A stretch of 64,000 nt of DNA. Origin: CBDCFL01 sp965216135. GTDB taxonomy: Bacteria; Pseudomonadota; Alphaproteobacteria; Rhodobacterales; Rhodobacteraceae. A model generated the notes under the pieces. That model saw nothing but the letters and a program-made list of their open reading frames with translations. It had not been told where the DNA came from and did no database searches. How positions within the stretch are numbered: position 1 is the stretch's first letter; every line of letters begins with the position of its first letter. The position numbers and the translations under genes are program-made. Positions 55,005 to 63,771 of this stretch are shown here, in pieces. The DNA is taken from assembly GCA_965216135.1 (NCBI GenBank), contig CBDCFL010000020.1, positions 124,001 through 188,000 on the forward strand, given 5' to 3'.

Positions 55005-55241
55005 ACCACGCTGGCTTTCGGCCCCGCCACCTTCGGCGGGGTTTTTCATTCGCTCGCGCGTCAAAAAGACGGCGCGGCGGACAGACGCTAGCCCAGCCCG
55101 GCAACAAGGCACGAAGTGCCGCCGGGCAGCGCCCGACCCGCAGAGGCGCCCACCCGCGATCGGGCGCTGCCCTCTGTTCCGATTTTGCCCTACGCGCTTC
55201 GTCCGCACTTTTGACTTTGAAAACAGGCGTGAACCACGCTG
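54995..55241. repeat. 19-bp direct repeats enclosing a hairpin-rich, REP-like segment
   Basis: ACAGGCGTGAACCACGCTG occurs at 54995-55013 and 55223-55241. Between them lie a terminator-type hairpin (55022-55046), a bulged hairpin (55096-55127, GCCCGGC...GCCGGGC around GGCAC...GTGCC) and a perfect 13-bp inverted repeat GGGCAGCGCCCGA (55124-55136 with 55160-55172). No coding content is seen. It resembles a dispersed palindromic (REP/BIME-like) unit. Confidence 0.6.
55022..55046 (+). terminator. Intrinsic terminator after the LysR gene
   Basis: CCCCGCC-ACCTTC-GGCGGGG followed by TTTTT, 17 bases after the LysR stop, inside the repeat-bounded segment. Confidence 0.85.
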
Positions 55242-55393
55242 ACCTGCAGCATTAAAAGTTCCAGATGAATGTCAACATTGTCAAAACTGCGCCGTCGTCA
55301 GTTTGATATTTTTGAGCGACGGCGGCGAAGGCAAGCAAGACTTTTGAAATATTTGCCTTTATTTTTTTGGCATCCGGGCAAATTGCAATCCCG

Positions 55394-55957
55394 TCAGGCG
55401 CGTTCTGAGTATTCCATCGTCTCGGTATTGACCACAATCGCCTCGTCCGGCCCGACAAACGGCGGCACCATCACCCGCACGCCGTTGTCCAGGATTGCGG
55501 GTTTGAACGAATTGGCCGCCGTCTGACCCTTAACCACCGGTTCGGTTTCGACAATCCGGCAGGTCACCTTTTGGGGCAGCGTCGCGCTCAGCGCTTCGGC
55601 TTCGTAATATTCGATCTTCACATTCATGCCGTCCTGCAGAAACGGCCGGCGATCGCCCAGGATCTCAACCGGCAGTTCGATCTGCTCATAGTTCTGGGTA
55701 TCCATGAACACCAGCATCCCGTCACTTTCATACAGGAACTGCTGGTCCTTTTGTTCCAGCCGCACGCGCTCGACCTTGTCAGCCGAGCGGAAGCGTTCGT
55801 TCAACTTCGAGCCGCTCCTGAGATTACGCAATTCGACCTGCGCAAAAGCCCCACCCTTGCCGGGCTTGACATGATCGACCTTGACCGCCGCCCAAAGGCC
55901 GCCGTCATGCTCCAGGATATTGCCGGGGCGAATTTCGTTTCCATTGATCTTAGACAT
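55394..55957 (-). CDS. efp: Translation elongation factor P
   Basis: 187 aa, three-domain EF-P that relieves stalling at proline stretches. The start is ATG 55957 (MSKINGNEIRPGNIL). The modified-residue loop is KPGKGGAF with Lys at about 34, as in lysylated or otherwise modified EF-P. The C-terminal motifs are ETEPVVKGQTA and VRVMVPPFVGPDEAIVVNT. Divergent from the DUF6280 gene. Confidence 0.96.
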   Translation of the reverse strand: MSKINGNEIRPGNILEHDGGLWAAVKVDHVKPGKGGAFAQVELRNLRSGSKLNERFRSADKVERVRLEQKDQQFLYESDGMLVFMDTQNYEQIELPVEILGDRRPFLQDGMNVKIEYYEAEALSATLPQKVTCRIVETEPVVKGQTAANSFKPAILDNGVRVMVPPFVGPDEAIVVNTETMEYSERA

Positions 55958-56171
55958 GCGGCAAAACTCTGGCAAAAGCTGGCGGAAATTGTGGCAACAC
56001 CTATATATTCGGGGAATTCGCGATGCAATACGACTAGATGCAGTATCGTGTTAGCGCTAGCTATGCGCCTCGTGCATATTAGGTATGTCGAAACGGGATA
56101 GCCGAATCGGCGAAGACCTGTCATAAGAAACGCTACGCCAGAAAGTTCAAGAGCAAGAATAAAGGAATGTC

Positions 56172-56513
56172 ATGGCAGACTTCGTTGACAGCACCGCATT
56201 CAACTTCGAGCAGGGCACCCGCGCGCGCAAACTTTTTGCTGCCGTGGTGCTGGCGGCGTTGGATGACGCGATCGCGGACGACAAGAAATACGGCAACGGG
56301 CCAGAGCAGATTGCCCGCTGGTCGCGCTCGCGTGATGGGCGCGAAGTTTTGTCCTGCGCCGGCATCGACCCCAACGAACGTGTGGTCTCGGGCCTGATGG
56401 ATTTTGTCTCCAAGGGCGTGCGCACTTCGGTGGCGCTCAGCCGCGAGGAAAGCGAACGCCGCAACGCCGCATTGCAGCAGGCGCAACAGGCAGAGCAAGC
56501 CGAAGCCGCGTAA
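56172..56513 (+). CDS. Conserved Rhodobacterales protein, DUF6280 family
   Basis: 113 aa, highly conserved in Rhodobacterales: MADFVDSTAFNFEQGTRARKLF, ALDDAIADDKKYGNGPEQIARW, DGREVLSCAGIDPNERVVSGL. It is soluble and mainly helical with a Gln/Ala-rich tail. No function is known. Its position divergent from efp is typical, and it serves as a lineage marker. Confidence 0.8.
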   Translation: MADFVDSTAFNFEQGTRARKLFAAVVLAALDDAIADDKKYGNGPEQIARWSRSRDGREVLSCAGIDPNERVVSGLMDFVSKGVRTSVALSREESERRNAALQQAQQAEQAEAA

Positions 56514-57016
56514 GCAACGCCGCGCCGACGCCCGTATCCTAGAAAAACCATGCAAACAGGCCGCCTGCGGCCAGTTCAGCCGTGGCCAGCGTTGCGATGC
56601 CCAAACGGGTGAGCGGGCGGGCGAAACGCGCCAGCAGGACGGCCACCAGTATCAGGCAGATGCCAAGTTCGGCCGGGGCGATCAATCCGGCATGATGGGC
56701 GCTGTCCCAATAGCTGACCGGGCTGATGAATATCCAGTCGCTGGCGGGCCAGAAATGCATCCGCGCATCGTCATTGTGCAGTGGAAAGTCGAGGGCCAGA
56801 TGCAACAGCCCGGCAGCACAAAAGACAGTCGGCGCGGGCGCACGCGCCCATATCGCGAAGGCCAGCGCGATCGCCTAGATGATGAATGAATTGTCTATCG
56901 CAAAGATACTCTGCCATTCCGGGGAATAATAATAGAGGCTTATCCCTCTGACCCCGGTTTGACGACATGTTGGGTTTGCGGTTGCCATCGGCAGGATGTT
57001 CGCCTAATGTTCTGTC

Positions 57017-57420
57017 ATGCCCAGCCGCTGGAAATACGACCGCCCGATGTCCCGCGCCGCCTTCGAGGCGCGCTTTCCCGATGAAGCCTCCTGCGCCCGG
57101 CATCTCGCAGCTGGCCCGACGGCTTCGTCTGCCCCGCCTGCGGCCATGACAGGGGCTGGGGACTGAAGCGTCGCCGGCGAGCTGGGAATGTGCGGCCTGC
57201 GGGAAGGAGACTTCGGTGACCGCAGGCACGATCATGCACCGCAGCCAGCCCCTGAAGACCTGGTTCATGGGCGTGACCAGCCACTCGAACGGTATCTCCG
57301 CCCTGCAACTCCAGGCCCAGCTCGGGCTCGGCAGTTACAAGAGGCCTGGCTCCTGCTACACAAGCTGCGCCGTGCCATGGTCGATCCGGATCGCAGCCTG
57401 CTTCTGGTCGATCGATGAGG
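57017..57420 (+). pseudogene. IS1595-family transposase fragment
   Basis: It starts MPSRWKYDRPMSRAAFEARFPDEASCARHL, then shifts frame through the zinc ribbon (PDGF-CPACGHDRGWGLK), and later reads ETSVTAGTIMHRSQPLKTWF and SNGISALQLQAQLGLGSYK, all typical of IS1595 transposases. Several small indels break it, and the catalytic DDE part is absent, replaced by host-like sequence. Not functional. Confidence 0.8.
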
Positions 57421-57448
57421 CCACCCTATCCGCACCGTCAAGGTTGCA

Positions 57449-57626
57449 TTGCAGTGCCCGAAAGTCGAGGGCCAGATGCAATGCCTTGCCGGGAGCCCGG
57501 CAGCACAAAAGACCAGCCCAGTCGGCGCGGGCGCACGCGCCCATATCGCGAAGGCCACACCGCGCGATCGCCTAGATGATGAATGAATTGTCTATCGCAA
57601 AGATACAAGCCCAAAAGCTGCCATTC
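57449..57626. repeat. Mosaic second copy of the split membrane-protein gene
   Basis: This stretch matches 56775-56920 (for example AAAGTCGAGGGCCAGATGCA and GATGATGAATGAATTGTCTA in both), including the TAG nonsense site. It carries at least five extra tracts of 2-12 bases at intervals that the left copy lacks. It lies inside the IS1595-type element in the same orientation as the left copy. Confidence 0.75.
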
Positions 57627-57923
57627 CGGGTGCCTGGAACGTCATCTGGTGTGACCGGAAGCAAAGGGAGAAGCCCTTAATAATATTGCCCAAACACCTG
57701 AGCCGGGCTTTCGCCGTTGACCCAGATTGACCAGCTGACCATGGCGTAAAGCGAGATATCCGGCGTCAGTGCACCGGCCAGTGCGGCTGTTGAGACGCGC
57801 CGGTTTCCAGGTCGCCCGAATGCCGCGAGCCCGACGATCAGATGGGCCGGTGTATTCATCCTTTGCCTTGGCCCCGTTCCCGGCTAGATCAACGCTTCAA
57901 ATGATAGGACGGACCGCGCGGCA

Positions 57924-59378
57924 ATGGCAAAAGCTATCATGATCCAGGGCACCGGCAGCAATGTCGGCAAGTCGCTGATTGTGGCCGGCCTGGCGCGCCA
58001 TTTCGCCGATCAGGGGCTGCGCGTGGCACCGTTCAAGCCGCAAAACATGTCCAACAATGCCGCCGTAACTGCGGATGGCGGCGAGATCGGGCGCGCCCAG
58101 GCGCTGCAGGCGCGCGCGGCGCGGGTGCCGCCATTGGTTCACATGAACCCGGTGTTGCTGAAACCTGAGAGCGAGACCGGTGCGCAGGTGATTGTGCAGG
58201 GCCAGCGGTTCGCCACGCTTGCCGCGCGCGATTACGCTGCGCAGAAACCCGCGCTGCTGCCACGTATATGCGACAGCTTTGAAAAAACTGCCGCAGTGGC
58301 CGATCTGGTCCTGGTCGAAGGCGCGGGCAGTCCGGCGGAAGTGAACCTGCGCGCCAACGACATGGCCAATATGGGCTTTGCCGAAGCCGCCGATCTGCCG
58401 GTGATCCTGATCGGCGATATCGACCGTGGCGGCGTAATTGCGCAGCTTGTCGGCACCCATGCGGTGCTGGATCAGCAAGATCGGCAGCGCATCAAAGCCT
58501 TTATGATCAACAAGTTTCGCGGCGACATTAGATTGTTTGACGGCGGCAATCAGGTGATCTGTGACAACACAGGCTGGGCCGCACTGGGCACGATCCCATG
58601 GTTTGGCGATGCCTGGCGCCTGCCCGGCGAAGACATCATGGACATATCCGGCAGCGGCACGGGTGCCATGAAAATCGCAGTCCCGCGTCTGGGCCGGATC
58701 GCCAATTTCGATGACCTCGACCCGCTTTCGGCCGAGCCCGATGTCAGTGTCGAGATCATCGAACCTGGCCACCCGCTGCCCGGCGATGCCGCGCTGGTCC
58801 TGATCCCCGGATCGAAAAGCACAATCGCTGATCTGGCCGCCTTCCGCGCCAACGGCTGGGATGTGGATCTGGCCGCTCATATCCGCCGCGGCGGCCATGT
58901 TTTGGGCATTTGCGGGGGCTACCAGATGCTGGGCCGCAAAATTCACGACCCCGACGGGATCGAAGGCGCACCGTCAAGCGTGGCGGGCCTCGGCCTGCTG
59001 GATGTGACAACCACAATGTCGGCAGGGAAACAACTGCAACTGGTTGAGGGCCGTGACATAGACAGCGGCAGCGCCCTCACCGGTTACGAAATACACATCG
59101 GGCAGACCGGCGGTCCGGATTGTCAGCATGGCTGGCTGGAAATCGACGGCGCCGCGCACGGTGCCAGCTCGCCCGACGGACGCGTGCGCGGCTGTTATCT
59201 GCATGGCATATTCAGCGCCGACGATTTTCGCGCTGCCTATCTGGCCCGGCTGGGCGGCATGTCGTCACTGGACAGCTATGAGGCCAGCCTCGAGACCACT
59301 CTCGACCGGCTTGGCGATCACATCGCCGCACATGTCGATACCACCAATATCCTGTCACTGGCGCGCGACCTCAGCTAG
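57924..59378 (+). CDS. cobQ: Cobyric acid synthase CobQ
   Basis: 484-aa glutamine-dependent amidase that amidates four carboxyl groups of adenosyl-cobyrinic acid a,c-diamide in cobalamin synthesis. The N-terminal ATPase part is IMIQGTGSNVGKSLIVAGLAR, FKPQNMSNNAAVT and LVEGAGSPAEVNLR. The C-terminal glutaminase-like part has the Cys in VLGICGGYQMLG and the His near GCYLHGIF. Full length and intact. It supports the cobalamin-dependent genes elsewhere in the window. Confidence 0.96.
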   Translation: MAKAIMIQGTGSNVGKSLIVAGLARHFADQGLRVAPFKPQNMSNNAAVTADGGEIGRAQALQARAARVPPLVHMNPVLLKPESETGAQVIVQGQRFATLAARDYAAQKPALLPRICDSFEKTAAVADLVLVEGAGSPAEVNLRANDMANMGFAEAADLPVILIGDIDRGGVIAQLVGTHAVLDQQDRQRIKAFMINKFRGDIRLFDGGNQVICDNTGWAALGTIPWFGDAWRLPGEDIMDISGSGTGAMKIAVPRLGRIANFDDLDPLSAEPDVSVEIIEPGHPLPGDAALVLIPGSKSTIADLAAFRANGWDVDLAAHIRRGGHVLGICGGYQMLGRKIHDPDGIEGAPSSVAGLGLLDVTTTMSAGKQLQLVEGRDIDSGSALTGYEIHIGQTGGPDCQHGWLEIDGAAHGASSPDGRVRGCYLHGIFSADDFRAAYLARLGGMSSLDSYEASLETTLDRLGDHIAAHVDTTNILSLARDLS

Positions 59379-59388
59379 ACGCGGCGCC

Positions 59389-59463
59389 TTAACTGAACGG
59401 CAAAATCGGCACGTCGCAGGCGGCCAGCATCAGGGCTGCGGCAATCAGAAATAGTTTTTGCAT
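59389..59463 (-). CDS. Tiny predicted lipoprotein (24 aa)
   Basis: MQKLFLIAAALMLAACDVPILPFS, read from ATG 59463 after a strong GGGAGG site. It has a charged N-terminus, hydrophobic core and lipobox LAAC (Cys 16), leaving a mature peptide of only nine residues. The ribosome site and perfect lipobox argue for a real gene. It is convergent with cobQ (10-bp gap between stops). The function is unknown; similar tiny lipoproteins are often missed by gene callers. Confidence 0.6.
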   Translation of the reverse strand: MQKLFLIAAALMLAACDVPILPFS

Positions 59464-59590
59464 GTCATATCCTCCCATTATGCGCGACATTGGCGGCGGT
59501 AAGTGCGGTCGCTCTGGCCGCGCGTCGGCACCAGACTGACCGCTGGCGCACAAAATGGCAAATCTTTGGGCAAGAGACCGAGGCGAACCT

Positions 59591-60554
59591 ATGGGCGAAC
59601 ATGATTATGAGACCGGGCGCCTTGATCTGCCGTTTGTCGGCATCGCCACGTTTGGCAAGCGGCCTTACGTTCAGGACTGGAGCGTGATCGACGCCGATGT
59701 GGCCATCCTCGGCGCGCCATTTGACGGCGGCACCCAATATCGCCCAGGCGCGCGTTTCGGCCCGCGCGCGGTGCGAGAGGCCTCGACCCTATTCTCATTT
59801 GGCCATGCCGGGGCGTACGATCACGAGGATGACAAAACCTATCTGGGCGCGGATGTGCGCATTGTCGATATGGGCGATGCCGATATCGTGCACACCGACA
59901 CCGAGAAATCGCACGCCAACATAGAAACCGGTGTCCGCCAAGCTCTGGCCGCTGGCGCGCTGCCGGTGGTCATCGGCGGCGATCATTCTGTCAATATTCC
60001 GGCCATCCGCGCGATTGACGGTCAAGGGCCAATCCACATCCTGCAGATCGTCGCCCATCTCGATTTCGTCGATGAACGCCACGGTGTGCGCCACGGTCAT
60101 GGCAACCCGATGCGCCGCGCCGCCGAACGGGCGCACATCACTGGGCTGACCCAGGTGGGCATCCGCAATGTGTCGTCCACCGCGCGCGACGGCTATGAAG
60201 ATGCGCGGACCCATGGGCTCTGACATCATCTCGGTCCGGCAGGCGCGGGCGCTGGGCCCCGCAGGCGTCGCCGCGCGTATTCCTGAAGAAGCGCGCCTCT
60301 ATGTCACCATCGACATCGACGCCTTTTGCCCGTCGATTGCGCCGGGCACCGGCACCCCCAGCCACGGCGGGTTTCTTTACTATGAGGTTTTGGAATTGCT
60401 GCAGACGATCGCGCGCGGGCATGACGTGGTCGGCATCGACCTTGTCGAGGTTGCGCCCGATTACGACCACACTGGCAGCACCGCGATCCTGGCCGCTCAG
60501 ATCCTGTTGAATTTCCTGGGCTTTATCTTCGATGCGCGCGTCAGCGATACATAA
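59591..60554 (+). pseudogene. Agmatinase-family ureohydrolase, frameshifted and missing a metal-binding Asp
   Basis: Mn-dependent amidinohydrolase family (agmatinase/guanidino-acid type). GAPFDGGTQYRPGARFGPRAVREAS, VIGGDHSVNIP and YVTIDIDAFCPSIAPGTGTPSHGG are conserved. The motif normally DAHLDFVDE reads VAHLDFVDE, a loss of the first metal-ligand Asp. An extra C at about 60211-60214 shifts the frame (YEDART then MGSDIISVRQ), stopping the first frame at 60223; the second frame continues to 60554. The start is ATG 59591; the frame is open to 59555. Doubly impaired. Confidence 0.85.
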
Positions 60555-60564
60555 AGCAGGCTAA

Positions 60565-61533
60565 GAGTCCGTCCGGAGACTTTATGTAGGATTACAGAGT
60601 TTTCGGAGCATGAGTCGAATGGACGCGAGCTTGATGAAGGCGAGCGCGTTGCGGTTGAGGTTCTCCCAGTCCTTGGCCAGTCGGCGGCAGCGGTTGAGCC
60701 AGGCGATGGTGCGTTCGACCACCCAACGCCTGGGCTGGACGACGAAGCCCTTCACCCGATCGGATCGCTTGACGATCTCGGTCTCGAGATCGGGCAGGAT
60801 GCCGGCCAGGGCGCGGTGAAAGACCGGCCCCTGATAGGCGCTGTCGGCGAACAATTTCCCGAGAAAGGGAAACAGACCGAACAAGGTCGCCAGCAGCGCG
60901 AGACCGCCGTCGCGATCCTGAACGTCGGCGGCGGTGACGATGCCGTGCAGCAGCAAGCCTTGCGTATCGACCAGAACATGCCGCTTCTTGCCCTTGATCA
61001 ACTTGCCGGCATCGAAGCCGTGGCTGTCGATGCGAGCCCCCCTTTTTCAGCGCTTTTCACACTCTGACTGTCGATGATGCAGGCCGTGGGGCTGGCTTCG
61101 CGCGCGGCTTTCTCGCGGCACTTGAGGTAGAGCGCATGATGGATGCGATCCAGCGTGCCGTCCCAGTTCCACAGGCCGAGGTAATCATGCACGGTGCTTC
61201 TGGGCGGCAAATCCTTGGGCAGCGCGCGCCACTGGCAGCCGGTGCTCAGAATGTACATCACGCCGTTGATCACCTCGCGGATAGCGACGCGCCGTTTGCC
61301 GCCGCCGGGCTTGCCCGGCGGGATCAGCGGCTCGATATGCGCCCATTCCGCATCGGTCAGGTCGCTCGGATAACGCAGTTTGTCGCGGTTGTAGCGCGGG
61401 CGGTTGTCGGCAGTCCACATGGGGCACCTCAAGAGCAAATTCACCACCCCAGAGAATCACAGCTGATTCAGCTCTTCAAGAGGGGGCACCGGATAACCGA
61501 TTCATCCGACTCATAAAGTCCCCGGACGGACAC
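60565..61533 (-). mobile_element. IS5-family element, copy B (969 bp)
   Basis: Nearly identical to copy A, with a few base differences (for example ATGTAGG for ATGCAGG near the left end). The flanking triplets are TAA (60562-60564) and TTA (61534-61536), which do not match as a direct duplication, so one flank may have been altered or deleted. It sits between the ureohydrolase stop and the truncated membrane gene. Confidence 0.92.
60582..61420 (-). CDS. IS5-family transposase, two frames joined by -1 frameshift (copy B)
   Basis: Same two-frame organisation as copy A with the AAAAAGGGGGG slippery run kept. ATG 61420 (MWTADNRPRYNRDK). The C-terminal frame ends LRKLCNPT here against LRKLCNPA in copy A. 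Conserved structure in both copies supports programmed frameshifting. Confidence 0.85.
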
Positions 61534-62128
61534 TTAGCAGCACCGCGGGAAAAATCAGATCGCCGATCAGCGGCGCGCCGATATTGGACGGCGCGTAATT
61601 GCCATGCGCCAGCGCATCAAAGATATGCACCCCCGCAGCGCCCAGCCAGAAGATCGATTTGGCAATCACCAGACCGGTGATCAGATGGTCGCGAACCCAC
61701 ACCGCCAGCAACCCGGCAACACCCGTGCCGAGTGTGAAAAACGCAAGTTCGGTCTGAAACGGGCTGCCGGTTGGCCAGCCAATCTGCCCAGCGACATAAT
61801 CGGCCAGGAAGAAATGCCCGATGAATGACCAGACCGACCCAAACCCGATAAGGATGACCGTGAAATGAACCAAAGCGATGCGCGCCAGGTCGTTATTGCC
61901 AGTGCTGCCGGCCAGTTTCACATGCCGCCAGATTGAAACCGGCACCAGCACCAGCATATAGACAAGACCACCAACCACCGGGATGAACGAACAAAGCCAG
62001 AAACCGAAAAAGGTCTGCGGCAAGGCCCGCAGGACCACATCACGCATACCGTCCGGAAATTTCCGCTCCACCCGCAACAGCGCGCCAAGCGGCACCAGGA
62101 AATCCAAAATCCACGCAACAATTGACAT
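61511..62128 (-). pseudogene. Membrane protein truncated at its C-terminus by IS5
   Basis: About 200 aa from ATG 62128 (MSIVAWILDFLVPLGALLRVERKF) with about six hydrophobic segments. The last residues (SVRPGTL) are read from IS5 sequence after the junction at 61534, so the native end is lost. It may belong to a DUF6790-like family, but I am not sure. GGAG lies seven bases before the start. No second half of the gene is seen on the other side of the element. Confidence 0.6.
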
Positions 62129-62149
62129 GCCCAAGCTCCGAGGCCTGAT

Positions 62150-62476
62150 TCAGTCGAAATCAAATAGGTCGCCCAAAAACGACTTCCGGCTTTTGGACTT
62201 GGAATACCGCCTTGCCTGCGATTTACCAGGCTTGGAATAAGGCCCGCGCCATTCCTGAACATTTTCATTGCGATAGGGCTCGCGGTATTCGCGGATCGGC
62301 GGCGCGCCAGCTTCAGGCATGGGCTCTTGCTGCATCAGGGGCGGCACCGCCTGGTCGATGATCTTGTCCAATTCGCCCCGGTCGAGCCAGACACCCCGGC
62401 ATGTCGGGCAATAATCAATCTCAACGCCGTGGCGCTGAACCGTTATCAATTCGGTCTGATCGGTGGGGCATTTCAT
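62150..62476 (-). CDS. TFIIB-type zinc-ribbon protein
   Basis: 108 aa: MKCPTDQTELITVQRHGVEIDYCPTCRGVWLDRGELDKII has one CXX(P)-type Cys and the C-X2-C ribbon of the zf-TFIIB family, followed by a Pro/Arg-rich tail (GPYSKPGKSQARRYSKSKSRKSFLGDLFDFD). The first ribbon half is MKCPTD, so the first zinc knuckle has only one Cys. It is upstream of the truncated membrane gene with a 21-bp gap. The function is unknown. Confidence 0.75.
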   Translation of the reverse strand: MKCPTDQTELITVQRHGVEIDYCPTCRGVWLDRGELDKIIDQAVPPLMQQEPMPEAGAPPIREYREPYRNENVQEWRGPYSKPGKSQARRYSKSKSRKSFLGDLFDFD

Positions 62477-62569
62477 GTGCGCGTTTTCCTGCATCCAATC
62501 CTGACTGGTTTACATATGGGCGGCACCAAGTGTGCAGGCAAGGCTAGCAGGCCGGTCGGCGGAACGAAC

Positions 62570-63229
62570 TTATGCGGACTTGCTCAGCGTGCTTTTCGCG
62601 CCAAGACGGGCGCGGATCTCGCCTGTCAGCGCTGCAATCTCGCCCGCCGCAAGCTTGTGGCGCGCGGCATCCATCACGCTGCCGCCGTCGCCCATGGTTT
62701 CGGCATAGGCGATGCGGTTTCCCAGCCGCTGGGCCGCAATTTCCGCCCCGAACTCGGCTGCAGAGGCCGCGACCTCACCGCCCAAATTCGTGCCAGCGCG
62801 AAACCGGTTCAAGACCACCAGCGCATCGGCTTTTTCGCGAGCGATCAGGTCGAGCAGCCCCTCGGTCGCCCAGATATCCAACTGGCTGACTGGCACCGGC
62901 ACGAGCACCAGATCGGCGGCCCTGAGTGCGGGGCGCAGATCGCTGTCGGCTTTTGGCGGTGTGTCGACGATCACGTAATCAAATGACGCAGAAAGCTTGC
63001 CGATCTCATATCCGACGCCCCAGGCCGATGCGGTGGCCAGCTCGATCCCCGCACCCGCACCGCGCTCAAACCGGGCCAGATACCAGCGCCCAAGCGAGCC
63101 CTGCGGATCGGTGTCGATCAACGCCACCCGCGCCCCAGCATTGGCCAGCGCAACGCATATATTGGCGGCAATCGTTGTTTTGCCCGCCCCACCCTTTTGC
63201 TGTGCAATGGTGATTACCTGGCCGGTCAT
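62570..63229 (-). CDS. ParA-family ATPase
   Basis: 219 aa. The deviant Walker A is QQKGGAGKTTIAANICVALA, followed by VALIDTDPQGSLGRWY and Walker B-like VIVDTPPK. It is an orphan ParA (no ParB or parS-like sequence nearby) and may position a cellular cargo. The start is ATG 63229 (MTGQVITIAQQKGG); the frame is open to 63265. The gene is intact. Confidence 0.87.
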   Translation of the reverse strand: MTGQVITIAQQKGGAGKTTIAANICVALANAGARVALIDTDPQGSLGRWYLARFERGAGAGIELATASAWGVGYEIGKLSASFDYVIVDTPPKADSDLRPALRAADLVLVPVPVSQLDIWATEGLLDLIAREKADALVVLNRFRAGTNLGGEVAASAAEFGAEIAAQRLGNRIAYAETMGDGGSVMDAARHKLAAGEIAALTGEIRARLGAKSTLSKSA

Positions 63230-63312
63230 CCGCCTGTCCAATTTTTCGTTGCTGCACTGCAGCATAAAGCGATTCGCGCGCGACTACACCCGGCAAATCG
63301 TTATGGGTGCCG

Positions 63313-63633
63313 CTATTCAAAAACGGCTGCAACCTCATACATCACCGGCTCAAAACTTTTCGCCAGCGCGCTCAGTCGGCGGTTGCGATCGCGCATTTCT
63401 GGGCTGCGCAGCATGGCCTGAAAATCCTCTCGCCGGGTCCATTGCGAATAAGAGGCGATGCGCGTGTGTGCATCATTGGTGTGGATCGACACCGAGATAA
63501 AGCCGGGCTGGGTGCAGATGAACTGGCCATAAGCATTGGTCAATTCCTCCAGCAAATCCTGGGCCGTGTCTGGGTTCACTTCAAAGGTGGTAATAACCGT
63601 CTGAAAATCGGCGGTGTCGGAAATTGTCGGCAT
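63313..63633 (-). CDS. Antibiotic biosynthesis monooxygenase (ABM) family protein
   Basis: 106 aa: TISDTADFQTVITTFEVNPDTAQDLLEELTNAYGQFICTQPGFISVSIHTN, then YSQWTRREDFQAML. A dimeric ferredoxin-like fold is expected. The catalytic role is unknown. It lies upstream of the ParA-family gene on the same strand. Confidence 0.82.
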   Translation of the reverse strand: MPTISDTADFQTVITTFEVNPDTAQDLLEELTNAYGQFICTQPGFISVSIHTNDAHTRIASYSQWTRREDFQAMLRSPEMRDRNRRLSALAKSFEPVMYEVAAVFE

Positions 63634-63722
63634 CGGCGGTCCTCCCTCGTCTGAAATCTAACGCGATATCCGCTTGTGCGCCATGTTCTATTCGCCCGCA
63701 AATGCCCCGTTATGCAAGATAA

Positions 63723-63746
63723 GGCCGGCACCCGACGGCACCGGCC
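63723..63746 (-). terminator. Hairpin downstream of the edge gene
   Basis: GGCCGG-CA-CC-CGAC-GG-CA-CCGGCC (63723-63746) forms a stem with one CA/CA mismatch, 25 bases after the stop of the minus-strand gene at 63772. Only a weak T-rich tail (TTATCTT) follows on that strand. Confidence 0.45.
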
Positions 63747-63771
63747 CTTTCATTAACGGTATCGCCCAGGA

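Larger units (their letters stand above)
56934..57678 (+). mobile_element. IS1595-type element, decayed, containing a copy of host sequence
   Basis: The left tip (GGCTTATCCCTCTGACCCCGGT) and the inverse of the right tip (GGCTTCTCCCTTTGCTTCCGGT) match well. AATAAT flanks both sides (56928-56933, 57679-57684), consistent with the short duplication of IS1595. The left half holds a broken transposase start. The right half holds a mosaic copy of the host gene's coding sequence instead of the rest of the transposase. Total about 745 bp, shorter than a complete element. Confidence 0.75.
56539..57859 (-). pseudogene. Conserved membrane protein gene next to cobQ, split by an IS1595-type element
   Basis: Rhodobacterales protein usually adjacent to cobQ and sometimes labelled cobalamin biosynthesis protein CobQ without evidence. 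The N-terminus (MNTPAHLIVGLAAFG... VFGQYY) lies at 57859-57679 and the C-terminal part (YSPEWQSIFAIDNSFII to LFAWFF) at about 56933-56539. They are separated by the IS1595-type remnant with AATAAT on both sides. The C-terminal part also has a TAG at about 56875 where a Trp codon is expected (NSFII*AIALAFAIWARAP). Three or four hydrophobic helices are visible. Confidence 0.78.
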
